From: Acidimicrobiaceae bacterium
Lineage (GTDB): Bacteria > Actinomycetota > Acidimicrobiia > Acidimicrobiales > Ilumatobacteraceae
Assembly (NCBI GenBank): GCA_947447175.1
Contig: CANFIM010000001.1
Span: 1 to 64,000 of the forward strand
Length of the DNA stretch: 64,000 nucleotides
Direction of reading: 5' to 3'
Of the stretch, positions 17,599 to 25,985 are shown one piece after another. Position 1 is the stretch's first letter; each line of letters begins with the position of its first letter. A program made the translations under genes and the position numbers. The notes under the pieces are model-generated. The model had not been told where the DNA came from, did no database searches, and saw only the letters and a program-made list of their open reading frames with translations.

Positions 17599-18368
17599 AG
17601 CCTGTCCATCAGATGAAAGATCTCTGCGGCGGCAACACCATGTGGTGCACCAAGATCTGACATACGAGTGCGCATACGTTGGCGGAACACTTCCATGCCG
17701 TCTTCGTCAGTGGCCTTCATGGTGCTTTCAAACTGACTTTCATGGCGCTCGAGAGCACTGAGCTTTACGTCAACGTTTGCAGAGATGTCTTCGAAATGGT
17801 TTGGCTCATCGGCCTCCCAGAGCAACAATGCATCGGGTCGGTGATGGGTCACTCCGTGTTCAATCATGTGATGCTTCAAGAAATGTGGGTCGCGCGCAGC
17901 CACGATTGCGTCGCACACGTTGAGACCGGTGTTGCGGTGGTCAGGGTGCAAGCGGTAGCGCTTCCACGGGTCATGCGACAACACGATGTTTGGCTTAATG
18001 ACTCGAATCGCCAATGCGATGCGGTCAACTGCTTCTTTTGAATGTTCTAACTCACCATCGACATAACCCAGGAAGTTGACGGTGCCCGTGGCGCCCAAAG
18101 CAGCCGCAGCATTGCGCTGTTCAACTTGTCGCGATGCGATCAATGCGGGCAAATCTGCATTGACATCCCATGTGCCCTTTGAACCATCGGTGCACACGAG
18201 GTGATGAACGATTGCGCCGCTTGCTGACCACTTCGCCAACGTGCCACCACACCCGAATTCAACATCATCGGGGTGTGCGCCGATTGCCAGAACAATTGCG
18301 GGTGTTGCAAGGTTTGAAGTGAAGGTGCTGGCCGTGACTGGTGGCTGTCCTGGTTCATTTGCGCTCAT
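17595..18368 (-). CDS. PIG-L family (GlcNAc-PI de-N-acetylase-like) deacetylase
   Basis: 257 aa. AIGAHPDDVEFG at residues 28-39 supplies His and two Asp of the zinc site, and LHPDHRNTG the third ligand. The family includes MshB and Mca of mycothiol metabolism, and LmbE-like enzymes. The C-terminal part, with ALLLWEADEPNHFEDIS and HESQF, resembles MshB/Mca-type proteins, but the substrate cannot be fixed. It overlaps cofC by ATGA, so the two are translationally coupled, although no F420 step needs a deacetylase. Confidence 0.85.
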   Translation of the reverse strand: MSANEPGQPPVTASTFTSNLATPAIVLAIGAHPDDVEFGCGGTLAKWSASGAIVHHLVCTDGSKGTWDVNADLPALIASRQVEQRNAAAALGATGTVNFLGYVDGELEHSKEAVDRIALAIRVIKPNIVLSHDPWKRYRLHPDHRNTGLNVCDAIVAARDPHFLKHHMIEHGVTHHRPDALLLWEADEPNHFEDISANVDVKLSALERHESQFESTMKATDEDGMEVFRQRMRTRMSDLGAPHGVAAAEIFHLMDRL

Positions 18369-18940
18369 GATGCGCCTTTCTGTCGGCGGGCAAGTTCGCC
18401 CAAATCGTCTGCGGTATCAAGGTCAAGTTCGAGTGAATCATCGTGAATGACTTCCACGGTAAGTCCGAGAGTCTCCGCAATGCGCACGTGATTGTCGAAG
18501 CTGCCCGGTCCGTATGCAGTGGTGAAGTCCACGCTGGCGGGGAAAGAGAGAACATTGGTGCCGTCACGATGACGGTCAGGGACAATGGAAACTTTTCCAT
18601 CTCGTGCCACGTGACCCAATTGTGTGGCGAGCGGTAAATCTGCGTGCGCCACAATGATGTGAGTTGCGCCATGAGCACGTGCAGCCTCGCAGCCCGCACG
18701 TACGGCAACGTCGAGGCCAGGAGTTGGGCAATCAACAACATGAGCGCCGTGAGCACGAGCCCACTCTGCAACATCGCTGTCGGAGCACACAACAAACACA
18801 GGTAAGTCGTGCGCTGCCTTCACCACGGTTGCAGCGCATTCTTGAGCGAGATGGGCACGTTGTTGGGGCGTGAGGGTGTCAGCCAGTCGGCCTTTGGCAA
18901 CCGTGAATGACTTGATGGGGATCACGACTGCAGGGCGCAC
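18365..18940 (-). CDS. cofC: 2-phospho-L-lactate (or phosphoenolpyruvate) guanylyltransferase CofC/FbiD
   Basis: 191 aa. Activates 2-phospholactate or PEP with GTP in coenzyme F420 synthesis. VVIPIKSFTVAKGRLADTLTPQQRAHL is the nucleotide-binding start, IIVAHADLPLAT the metal-binding region and RHRDGTNVLSFPA the family signature. A GTG start at 18940 fits the -10 hexamer 7 nt upstream. It is 22 kb away from cofD and cofE and divergent from gpsA. Confidence 0.9.
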   Translation of the reverse strand: MRPAVVIPIKSFTVAKGRLADTLTPQQRAHLAQECAATVVKAAHDLPVFVVCSDSDVAEWARAHGAHVVDCPTPGLDVAVRAGCEAARAHGATHIIVAHADLPLATQLGHVARDGKVSIVPDRHRDGTNVLSFPASVDFTTAYGPGSFDNHVRIAETLGLTVEVIHDDSLELDLDTADDLGELARRQKGAS

Positions 18941-18947
18941 AAGAGTC

Positions 18948-18953
18948 AGCCTA
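18948..18953 (-). promoter_or_regulatory. Leaderless -10 hexamer of cofC
   Basis: Minus-strand TAGGCT, 7 nt before the GTG at 18940. Confidence 0.45.
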
Positions 18954-18976
18954 CGAACCTTGTGCCCGTGGTGACC

Positions 18977-18982
18977 TACGCT
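18977..18982 (+). promoter_or_regulatory. Leaderless -10 hexamer of gpsA
   Basis: TACGCT, 6 nt before the ATG at 18989. It decides against the upstream GTG at 18962. Confidence 0.5.
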
Positions 18983-18988
18983 GGAGAA

Positions 18989-19984
18989 ATGGCATCAATG
19001 CGCATGGCAGTAGTGGGCGCAGGCTCGTGGGGCACCACAGTGGCCTCTGTGGCCGCTACCAACACGCCAACAGTGTTGTGGGCACGTCGTGACGAAGTAG
19101 CACGGGCGATCAATACCCAGCATGTGAACCCTGATTATTTGGGAGCTTCATTGTCTCCCAGCCTGCGCGCAACCTCATCGCTGGCTGAAGCCGTGAGTGA
19201 CGCAGACATTGTGGTGATGGCGGTGCCATCGCAGGGCTTCCGTCAGGTGTTGGTAGACGCAGCGCCATTTATTCGCCCGTGGGTCCCAATTGTGAGCCTC
19301 TCCAAAGGTTTGGAAGCGGGCACCATGTTGCGTATGTCGCAAGTGGCGAACGAAGTGATGCCTGGACATCCCGTTGCTGTGCTCACCGGACCAAACTTGG
19401 CATCGGAAATTGCCGTAGGCCAACCAGCAGCAAGTGTGGTGGCTATTGATGACGCCGTCATTGCAACTGCTCTGCAGGAATTGTTCTCTAGCCCCACATT
19501 TCGTGTGTACACCAACCCCGATGTTGTGGGGTGCGAAATTGCAGGCGTTGTAAAAAATGTGATTGCGATTGCATCAGGTATTGCAATGGGCATGGGCTTT
19601 GGTGACAACACACGAGCCACCCTCATCACCCGCGGACTTGCTGAAATGACTCGACTCGCTGAAGCGCTTGGTGGTGACCCCGTGTCTCTTGCTGGACTCG
19701 CCGGCATCGGTGACCTCATTGCAACATGTTCATCCACCAGCAGTCGTAACACCACGGTGGGTATGCGTCTTGGCCAGGGTGAATCTCTTGAATCAATTAT
19801 TGGCTCCACCAAGATGGTTGCCGAAGGCGTGAAAAGTTCCGCCACGGTGTTGCAACTTGCAGAGCAATACCAAGTAGACATGCCCATTGTTGAACAAGTT
19901 GTTGCTGTGTGTCATCACGGAGTGCCTGCAGGTGAAGCATTGCTGAACCTCATGGCGCGTCGTCAACGCCCCGAAATGAAATGA
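18989..19984 (+). CDS. gpsA: Glycerol-3-phosphate dehydrogenase [NAD(P)+]
   Basis: 331 aa. Reduces dihydroxyacetone phosphate to sn-glycerol-3-phosphate for phospholipid synthesis in the cytoplasm. The Rossmann motif AVVGAGSWGTTVAS is at the N-terminus. VSLSKGLEAGT, VLTGPNLASEIAVGQPAASV, GVVKNVIAIASGIAMGMGFGDN with the catalytic Lys, and GIGDLIATCSS are all present. It overlaps the next gene by ATGA. A position beside cofC is common in Actinobacteria. Confidence 0.95.
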   Translation: MASMRMAVVGAGSWGTTVASVAATNTPTVLWARRDEVARAINTQHVNPDYLGASLSPSLRATSSLAEAVSDADIVVMAVPSQGFRQVLVDAAPFIRPWVPIVSLSKGLEAGTMLRMSQVANEVMPGHPVAVLTGPNLASEIAVGQPAASVVAIDDAVIATALQELFSSPTFRVYTNPDVVGCEIAGVVKNVIAIASGIAMGMGFGDNTRATLITRGLAEMTRLAEALGGDPVSLAGLAGIGDLIATCSSTSSRNTTVGMRLGQGESLESIIGSTKMVAEGVKSSATVLQLAEQYQVDMPIVEQVVAVCHHGVPAGEALLNLMARRQRPEMK

Positions 19985-21198
19985 ACCCCCTCATGAATGG
20001 TCGCTTAATTGGAAATCGTGGCAGTGCATGGCGCGCCACAGTCACTGAGCACGGAGCTGTCGTTCCTAATGACGGCAGTGCAACTCTTGATTGGCGCATT
20101 GCTGCTGATGATCGTTGGTATGTGCCAGAGAACGAAGCCTCGCTTCGACAGAAGTGGTACGCCGGGTACCCCGTGTGTGAAACACGAGTGAAGGTTCCTG
20201 GCGGCGACATTATTCAACGCGTCTATTCAGTGGCTGACCTTGGCGGCATGACGGTGATGGAGTTTGAGAACGATTCAAACTTGCCAGTTGCTGTTGCGGT
20301 CACGCGCGGCGATGTGTTCACAACTCGTGAGCCATCAAATAACCCACCACAGGGCATCGAGTTGCCTGCGGGTTCAATTGTGGTGCCCATTGGCCATAAG
20401 AGCACTGCACGTGTTGCGCTTGCGCATCACAACCCGTCGTCAGGTCGTTTGCCTGATGATGTTCCGAATCATCAGCAAATTGTGCGTGGTTGGGAAGCTG
20501 CTTGCGACGTGGCCTCTCGTATCAATGTTCCTGATCACACTGTGGTGGCAGGCGTGTCACGCGTGCGTAGTGACTTGTTGTTAGGCGTAGGTGTCACGCC
20601 TGATGCGGCGATTGAACTTGCACGTTTGGGCGAGAAGCATCACGACTCGATCATCGAAGTAGTAGAAGTGGTGCAACGTCGCTTGAAGAGAGAAAAGCGC
20701 GCAAAGACTCTGGCGTGGGATACGCCACACCTTCTGGCCTCGGCTGCTCGTGCGTGTGTATTGCTGAACGACGACATGGCCGCTGGTGATATTGGCAATG
20801 CATGGTTACGCATTGCAGACCGACCTGTTGCTGAGCCGCCCGTTGAAGTGCCACAAGGTGTGCAATCGATTGCATGGGCAGAAACACTTCTCGCGCAAGC
20901 ATCACCTAGCGGTGGTGAGTGTCGTCTCTTGCCGTACGGAGTACCCGAGCCATGGCTTGGTGCAAACTTCGAAGCACATGGCCTTACTGCCGACCCGTAT
21001 CGCACCATTGGATATGCAGTGCGTTGGCATGGTTCACGCCCTGCCGTGTTGTGGGAAGTAAAAGGCGCACCTGGTTTGTTGCTGACTGGTGGTGGTGCAG
21101 ATGCACAGTGGCATAGCACCGATTCAACTGGTGAAGCATTGTTGGCTGAGCCACCACACACGCATGATCACAACCATGATCATGACCATGCGCATTAA
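19981..21198 (+). CDS. Unknown protein with His-rich C-terminal tail
   Basis: 405 aa, family not recognised. It is coupled to gpsA by ATGA. The N-terminal third (to about residue 130) looks like a beta-sandwich, with a Trp/Tyr-rich segment (LDWRIAADDRWYVPENEAS) and then VYSVADLGGMTVMEFENDSNLPVAVAVTRGD. The middle is helical with an (alpha/alpha)-like pattern around HDSIIEVVEVVQRRLKREKRAK. The last 13 residues alternate His with Asp, Asn, Thr or Ala and contain seven His, a likely metal-binding tail. The layout is reminiscent of glycoside-hydrolase-like proteins, but no catalytic motif can be named. Confidence 0.7.
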   Translation: MNPLMNGRLIGNRGSAWRATVTEHGAVVPNDGSATLDWRIAADDRWYVPENEASLRQKWYAGYPVCETRVKVPGGDIIQRVYSVADLGGMTVMEFENDSNLPVAVAVTRGDVFTTREPSNNPPQGIELPAGSIVVPIGHKSTARVALAHHNPSSGRLPDDVPNHQQIVRGWEAACDVASRINVPDHTVVAGVSRVRSDLLLGVGVTPDAAIELARLGEKHHDSIIEVVEVVQRRLKREKRAKTLAWDTPHLLASAARACVLLNDDMAAGDIGNAWLRIADRPVAEPPVEVPQGVQSIAWAETLLAQASPSGGECRLLPYGVPEPWLGANFEAHGLTADPYRTIGYAVRWHGSRPAVLWEVKGAPGLLLTGGGADAQWHSTDSTGEALLAEPPHTHDHNHDHDHAH

Positions 21199-21218
21199 CG
21201 GCGTGCTCGTAACGCGTA

Positions 21219-21875
21219 TTAGCGCAGGTAATCCTCGAGGTAGCCGGTGTGCAGTCCCTTCTTGTCAAGTTCGGCAAGAAGTACTTTCAGTTCCGATGCA
21301 AGATTTGATGTGTAATGCAATCGAATGATGTCGCCGCGCTGAATGGAATCAGTTGAGTAACGATGGATGCCGGTGCTGTCCACCCACGTGTTCCAGAACA
21401 CGATGTGCGACACGTTGCACGCTTTTGCGGCTTTGATGGTGGAAGCGTTGTATTTCCAATAGGGAAGTCGCAGCAAGATGGGTTGTGACCCACTGAAATT
21501 CGAAACAATGTTTCGACCCGAACAGATTTCTCGGCGCTGGTTCAGGTACGACAACTTTGTGAGGTCGATGTGGCTTCGGGCATGGTTGCCAAACGTGGCA
21601 CCCCGCGCCCAATCAGTCTGGAAGTAACGACGGTGACGATTGATGACGAGACCTGTCACGAAGTTCGTATGAGGAATTCCGTACAGCATTGACGCAGCTG
21701 CTGCGGTGACCTCTTGGCCGTCTTCAATTGTGAGGAACACGACTGGTTTCGTGGTGTGAATGCGGGTGATGATGAAGTCGTCGTTTGTTGTGGCGGCATG
21801 CACAGCCGTTGGGTTAACGGCAAGCAGTGGTGTTGCAAGTGCAACGGTGAGCAGGACAGCAATTCGTTTGAACAT
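21219..21875 (-). CDS. Secreted polysaccharide deacetylase-like protein with altered first motif
   Basis: 218 aa. A signal peptide (about residues 1-27, ending AVHA) indicates export. NodB-type motifs are visible: FLTIEDGQ in place of TFDDG (the catalytic-base Asp is Glu, the metal Asp kept), NHARSHIDL giving the His-x3-His pair, RLPYWKYN as the third motif and GDIIRLHYT near the end. It may still bind metal, with weak or changed activity. GACAAT lies 6 nt upstream of the start. Substrate unknown. Confidence 0.72.
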   Translation of the reverse strand: MFKRIAVLLTVALATPLLAVNPTAVHAATTNDDFIITRIHTTKPVVFLTIEDGQEVTAAAASMLYGIPHTNFVTGLVINRHRRYFQTDWARGATFGNHARSHIDLTKLSYLNQRREICSGRNIVSNFSGSQPILLRLPYWKYNASTIKAAKACNVSHIVFWNTWVDSTGIHRYSTDSIQRGDIIRLHYTSNLASELKVLLAELDKKGLHTGYLEDYLR

Positions 21876-21949
21876 GCAGCAATTGTCGCGATGGCTCGTT
21901 TCAACTTCTAGACCAACACGTACCGCGTTGCGACACTTTTGTACCTAAC

Positions 21950-22744
21950 TCAGCGGTCGGTAAATAGTTCGAACGTGTCGCCGACGGCAATGGTGCCTGT
22001 CTTGGTGACCATTGCATAGATGCGACTGAAGTCGCCACGCTCGTGGCTCATGCGCATGAAGTCGCCGTTAGTGAACCAGTCTTTGTTCTGCTTGCACGGA
22101 ATGGCATAGGCCGTCATGAATCCGCGAACATCGCCGATACGAAAGTGCGCGCCGGGCCGAAATGCTTCGGCAGGAATTCCGCTCACCGTAATATTTTCGC
22201 CGGCATAGCCAGGCGCAATTGGGTGACCTTCAGTTTGCAGTTTTTCGAGTGCGTCGGTGCTCCAAATACACAACGCTTGCCACGGGCGTCCGTGGTGCGC
22301 ACGTGCACTTTGCACGTCGCCTTCTACGCCCTTCCAGCCAATCGTTGCGCTGTCGATCGGCTTCTTCGGTAAGCCCTTTGAAGCATGAAGGTGCGCAACC
22401 GTTCCGACATGTTCAACGCTTAGCAAACGCATGGTGGGGAAGAAGCGCCACATAGCTGCCAACAAAGCCTCCACTTGTTGTGGAACCAACTCGGCGTATT
22501 TCGCCACCAATGCATCACCTGTTGCAACAAAAGCCGTATCGACATTTTCTAACGAGGGGAGAGCAATGCCACCTAGTGATGCAACTTCGGCAAGAAAGCC
22601 TCGTGCACCTGCAAGCCAACCATCGGGAATTGATGACTCGTGTGCATGATGTTGCCAAATGGCGGTGAAGTTTGCGATGGTGCGCTGCGCATCGGTGGCC
22701 GAGTACTTGTAGTTGCCTACCGTGACGGATTCAGCGCGTGCCAT
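21950..22744 (-). CDS. MOSC-domain protein
   Basis: 264 aa. The C-terminal half (about residue 120 on) is a MOSC beta-barrel: TIGWKGVEGDVQSARAHHGRPWQALCIWSTDALEKL, then PGYAGENITVSGI and FRIGDVRG, with PCKQNKDW holding the Cys of the family. MOSC proteins move sulfur or use molybdenum cofactor and can reduce hydroxylated amines. The N-terminal 110 residues are a helical domain I do not recognise. It is divergent from rnhB with overlapping promoter elements. Confidence 0.8.
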   Translation of the reverse strand: MARAESVTVGNYKYSATDAQRTIANFTAIWQHHAHESSIPDGWLAGARGFLAEVASLGGIALPSLENVDTAFVATGDALVAKYAELVPQQVEALLAAMWRFFPTMRLLSVEHVGTVAHLHASKGLPKKPIDSATIGWKGVEGDVQSARAHHGRPWQALCIWSTDALEKLQTEGHPIAPGYAGENITVSGIPAEAFRPGAHFRIGDVRGFMTAYAIPCKQNKDWFTNGDFMRMSHERGDFSRIYAMVTKTGTIAVGDTFELFTDR

Positions 22745-22750
22745 GTGTGA

Positions 22751-22760
22751 AGCCTACGCT
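22751..22760. promoter_or_regulatory. Overlapping bidirectional -10 elements (MOSC / rnhB)
   Basis: The 10-mer AGCCTACGCT contains TACGCT on the plus strand (22755-22760, 7 nt before the rnhB ATG at 22768) and TAGGCT on the minus strand (complement of 22751-22756, 6 nt before the MOSC ATG at 22744). The two hexamers share two base pairs, so the polymerases probably compete. Confidence 0.6.
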
Positions 22761-22767
22761 TCATGCA

Positions 22768-23391
22768 ATGGCTCGTCCCGTTCCCACACTCGATACCGAA
22801 CGCGAATTGTTTGCCAGTGGTGTGCGCATTGTTGCTGGTATGGACGAAGTGGGCAGAGGTGCGATCGCCGGCCCCGTGATGATTGGCGTCGTGGCCGTTG
22901 ATGCAAACGTGGTCACAGTGCCCGAAGGGCTTGCTGACTCGAAGTTAATGACAGCAAAACGTCGTGAGGCAATGGTGCCCACGGTGCACGAATGGGCAGT
23001 TGCATACGCCACTGGTTCTGCCACCGCGGCTGAGGTTGACAAGTTCGGCATCATGGCAGCAATGTCTCTCGCCGGCAGTCGTGCACTCGCCGCGCTCGGC
23101 GTGAAGCCCGACATCATCATTCTCGACGGCAACACGTCATTCTTAAAAGAAGAACAAGATGGTCCGCGCATCATCACGCAAGTGAAGGCCGACCAGAACT
23201 GTGCGTGCGTGTCTGCTGCCAGCGTGATCGCAAAAGTGGAACGCGATGCGCTGATGACTGAATTGCACGAGCAATTCCCGCATTACGGCTGGAATGGCAA
23301 CAAGGGCTACGGCGCAGCAGTGCACACCGATGCAATCAAAACTCATGGCGTCACCGACTTGCATCGCAAGTCGTGGAACCTGGGCGTGTAA
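22768..23391 (+). CDS. rnhB: Ribonuclease HII
   Basis: 207 aa. Cleaves RNA in RNA-DNA hybrids and at single ribonucleotides in DNA. GMDEVGRGAIAGP holds the Asp-Glu pair and the GRG substrate clamp. DIIILDGNTSF supplies the third Asp and KADQNCACVSAASVIAKVERDALM the fourth. HYGWNGNKGYG is the C-terminal signature. The start at 22768 is set by the -10 hexamer; the frame from 22738 reads back through the MOSC start. Confidence 0.95.
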   Translation: MARPVPTLDTERELFASGVRIVAGMDEVGRGAIAGPVMIGVVAVDANVVTVPEGLADSKLMTAKRREAMVPTVHEWAVAYATGSATAAEVDKFGIMAAMSLAGSRALAALGVKPDIIILDGNTSFLKEEQDGPRIITQVKADQNCACVSAASVIAKVERDALMTELHEQFPHYGWNGNKGYGAAVHTDAIKTHGVTDLHRKSWNLGV

Positions 23392-23420
23392 CACCCCGCA
23401 AGCGAGGCGAACAGTGGGTC

Positions 23421-24662
23421 TTAGGAGACCTTGATGTCCTTGAATGGTGAACGTGAGTCGATGCCTGGTTCTTTTGGAAGACCGAGCACGCGCTCACCAA
23501 CGATGTTGCGCATCACTTCGTCTGAACCACCTGCGATACGAAGACCTGGTGTGCCGAGGACGAAGTTTGCCCATGCGTAGGTGCCCCACTCGCCGCTGTC
23601 TGCGATGAGCTTTGGTCCGAGCACATGTGAAAGGAACTTCACAAGACGAGCCTGGTTGTTCACCAACACCATCTTGCCGATGGAGCCTTCTGGCCCGGGC
23701 AACTGGCCAGCCTTTGCCTTTGCCGTGGTGCGCTGTGCATTCATGTTTGCAATGCGGTAGTTCATCACGATGTCAGCAAGCTGGTTGCGAATGAGGGGGT
23801 CTTTGTTGAGGCCGTAGTACTCAACCATTGCAATCACGCGTGTGAGCAAGTTGTTGTCGCCCGAGTTGTTGGTGCCGATTGATGCACGCTCGTTCATGAG
23901 TGTTGTGAGTGCAACATTCCAACCATTGTTGATGTCGCCCAAACGCATGTCGTCTTTTACGCGAACTTCATTGAAGAAGATTTCGTTGAAGCTTGCGCCA
24001 CCAGTCATTTGCTTAAGAGGACGCACTTCAACGTTGGGGTCCTTGAAGTCGATGATGAAAGCGGTGAGACCCTTGTGCTTCGGAAGATCCCAGTCGGTAC
24101 GGGTCATGATTTCGCCGATGTCTGAGTAGTGCGCACCAGTGGTCCACACTTTCTGACCGGTGATAACCCACTCGTCGCCGTCTTTCACGGCTTTGGTGGT
24201 AAGTGATGCAAGGTCGGAACCTGCACCTGGCTCTGAGAACAACTGTGATGCAATCATTTCGCCGCGCCACAACTTCTTTACATACAACTCTTTTGCACGT
24301 GCTGAGCCGTGGTCGTAGATAGTTGGCGTCACCATGCCGAGGCTGATGGCAAATGCACTTTGGTCGGGCACGCGGAACTGTGATTCGAGTTGGCTGTATG
24401 CGCGATCGAACGATGGTGGCAATTCACGGCCGCCGTATTCCTTCGGACCACTGATCCAACCGAAGCCAGCATCGAACTTCTTCTGGCGCCACTTCTTTGC
24501 TTCTTCGGCGTTGTCAGCTTCTTGCTGACGATCCTTTTCGCGGTAGAAGTTGTCGGAGCCTTCGCCCCACACAAATGCTTTTTCTACACCGCGACGTTCG
24601 ACGTTGGCTTCGAGGAATGCAAGTGCTTCCTTCTCGAATTCTGCGAGCGTGATATCAGCCAT
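23421..24662 (-). CDS. Acyl-CoA dehydrogenase family protein
   Basis: 413 aa. The flavin-binding LFSEPGAGSDLASLTTKAVKDGDEWVITGQKVWTTGA and the C-terminal LRIAGGSDEVMRNIVGERVLGLP define the family, which makes alpha,beta-unsaturated acyl-CoA. The usual catalytic Glu region is not obvious in this subfamily, which resembles long-chain FadE and steroid-degradation types of Actinobacteria. A GGGGGA Shine-Dalgarno sits 8 nt before the ATG, so this is one of the leadered genes. It stands alone. Confidence 0.88.
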   Translation of the reverse strand: MADITLAEFEKEALAFLEANVERRGVEKAFVWGEGSDNFYREKDRQQEADNAEEAKKWRQKKFDAGFGWISGPKEYGGRELPPSFDRAYSQLESQFRVPDQSAFAISLGMVTPTIYDHGSARAKELYVKKLWRGEMIASQLFSEPGAGSDLASLTTKAVKDGDEWVITGQKVWTTGAHYSDIGEIMTRTDWDLPKHKGLTAFIIDFKDPNVEVRPLKQMTGGASFNEIFFNEVRVKDDMRLGDINNGWNVALTTLMNERASIGTNNSGDNNLLTRVIAMVEYYGLNKDPLIRNQLADIVMNYRIANMNAQRTTAKAKAGQLPGPEGSIGKMVLVNNQARLVKFLSHVLGPKLIADSGEWGTYAWANFVLGTPGLRIAGGSDEVMRNIVGERVLGLPKEPGIDSRSPFKDIKVS

Positions 24663-24783
24663 GTGGATTCCCCCTAGTGAGACCCGAAGGTCGTGTACCG
24701 ATTGGGAAATACCGTACCCCGAGGGGGGTGAAAATTGCTAAGTGAAGTTGGCGTGAAACAGGTCATGAGCGGCCCGAGTTGAC

Positions 24784-24789
24784 TAGCGT
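24784..24789 (+). promoter_or_regulatory. Leaderless -10 hexamer of the NifU-N-like gene
   Basis: TAGCGT, 8 nt before the ATG at 24798. Confidence 0.45.
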
Positions 24790-24797
24790 GGAGCCCT

Positions 24798-25256
24798 ATG
24801 GGACAGCCAGTGGCAGTAGAGCAAAAGGTTGGCGGTACTTCCGCCATTATTCGATTTGAGACCAATCGTTCTCTCACCGGTATGGGTCACGAGCGCTTCA
24901 CCAGCGCAGCCGAGGCCAAGGGCCCTCGCCCCGCAGCCGTAGTGGCGCGTCGTTTGTTTGAATCTGGCCAGGTTTCCTGGGTGCACGTGTACGGCAACAT
25001 CGTCACCGTGCAGTTGTCGTCTGGTGCTTCGCAGTCGGGTCTCGATGACATCGTTCGCGATCTCTATCAGTATTGGAAGCCGGGCATGACCCCTCCGACA
25101 CTGGAAGAACTTCTTGCCAACATGCCAGCCGAAGCAGCTCCTGCTGCCGACGCACCAGCTGGCGACGCTGCATCTGGTCTCGACCCTCGCGTGCCTGCTC
25201 ACTTGTGGGAGCGCAGCCGTCTTGGCCGCGAGCGCTGGCTAGCCAAGCAGGGCTAA
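24798..25256 (+). CDS. Possible Nfu/NifU N-terminal-domain protein
   Basis: 152 aa. Residues 8-95 (IIRFETNRSLTGMGHERF, PRPAAVVARRLFESGQVSWVHVYGNIVTVQL) resemble the Nfu N-terminal domain, which has the same order of a small Pro-x-A-x-x-L-F helix and a final ITV strand. The Cys-x-x-Cys Fe-S scaffold domain of true Nfu is absent. A Pro/Ala-rich linker leads to a basic end with LWERSRLGRERWLAKQG. An Fe-S role is only a guess. It ends 31 bp before the first LexA box. Confidence 0.5.
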   Translation: MGQPVAVEQKVGGTSAIIRFETNRSLTGMGHERFTSAAEAKGPRPAAVVARRLFESGQVSWVHVYGNIVTVQLSSGASQSGLDDIVRDLYQYWKPGMTPPTLEELLANMPAEAAPAADAPAGDAASGLDPRVPAHLWERSRLGRERWLAKQG

Positions 25257-25287
25257 CTGTTGCGGGTGCGGAGCGCCTGAGAACATA

Positions 25288-25301
25288 CGAACACCTGTTC
25301 G
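25288..25301 (+). promoter_or_regulatory. LexA (SOS) box upstream of imuA'
   Basis: CGAACACCTGTTCG, a near-perfect match to the actinobacterial SOS consensus CGAAC-N4-GTTCG. It ends one base before the -10 hexamer at 25303, where bound LexA would block RNA polymerase. Confidence 0.88.
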
Positions 25302-25302
25302 C

Positions 25303-25308
25303 TACGAT
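25303..25308 (+). promoter_or_regulatory. Leaderless -10 hexamer of imuA'
   Basis: TACGAT, 8 nt before the ATG at 25317. Confidence 0.5.
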
Positions 25309-25316
25309 GCCTCCCT

Positions 25317-25985
25317 ATGGGGCAGGCACTTCTTCCAGATCTGGCGCATCGCAAGTTGGCGGGCGTTGAAACAGGGGCAGATTTTGCACAACGCCATGCC
25401 CAACGTGCTGCAGGTGGTGTGGGGCCGTTGCCCGTTACTGAAGTGTTGCAACCGTTGTTTGGTGGCGCCGGCTTCGAGCGTGGCCACATCTATGGCATTG
25501 CAGGTGAAGCACCGTTGTCGTTGTTGTTTGCATTGGTTGCGCGCGGCACTGCCGATGGATCGTGGCTTGCGTTAGTCAATCTGCAACGGGCAGGGCTGTT
25601 GTCGGCACACGAACACGGTGTGGCGTTGCAGCGCACCGTGTGTGTTGATGTTGCTGCAGGTACACAGTGGTCGCACGTTGTGGGCGCATTGGTTGATGGT
25701 TTCGATTTTGTTGTTGTGTCGTCGCCAGTGTGTTCGGTGAATGAAGCGCGTCGCATTACTGCGCGAGTAAAAGCGCAGGGTTCTGTGTTGTTGGTGTTGG
25801 GCAAGCCAGGCGCGTTCGATGTCGACGCCACGTTTGCTGCACACACCGTGCAATGGCAGTTCGATACCTATGCATCTGCGCGCACCGTCGATGTGGAAGC
25901 ACATGGCAGGCGCGTATATGGCACTCGTTCGTGTCGCGTGCAGTTGCCCGCCGCAACAGGTGCAGTGTGCGGAGTCGTGTCGTGA
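25317..25985 (+). CDS. imuA': Mutasome accessory protein ImuA' (RecA-like)
   Basis: 222 aa. In mycobacteria ImuA' and ImuB assist DnaE2 in error-prone translesion synthesis. The protein keeps a RecA-like core: LPVTEVLQPLFGGAGFERGHIYGIAGEAPLSLLFALVARG, where the Walker A site has lost its Gly-Lys-Thr, and FDFVVVSSPVCSVNEARRITARVKAQGSVLLVLG as the Walker B strand region. Identification rests on this, the LexA box and the overlap with imuB (GTGA at 25982). Confidence 0.85.
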   Translation: MGQALLPDLAHRKLAGVETGADFAQRHAQRAAGGVGPLPVTEVLQPLFGGAGFERGHIYGIAGEAPLSLLFALVARGTADGSWLALVNLQRAGLLSAHEHGVALQRTVCVDVAAGTQWSHVVGALVDGFDFVVVSSPVCSVNEARRITARVKAQGSVLLVLGKPGAFDVDATFAAHTVQWQFDTYASARTVDVEAHGRRVYGTRSCRVQLPAATGAVCGVVS

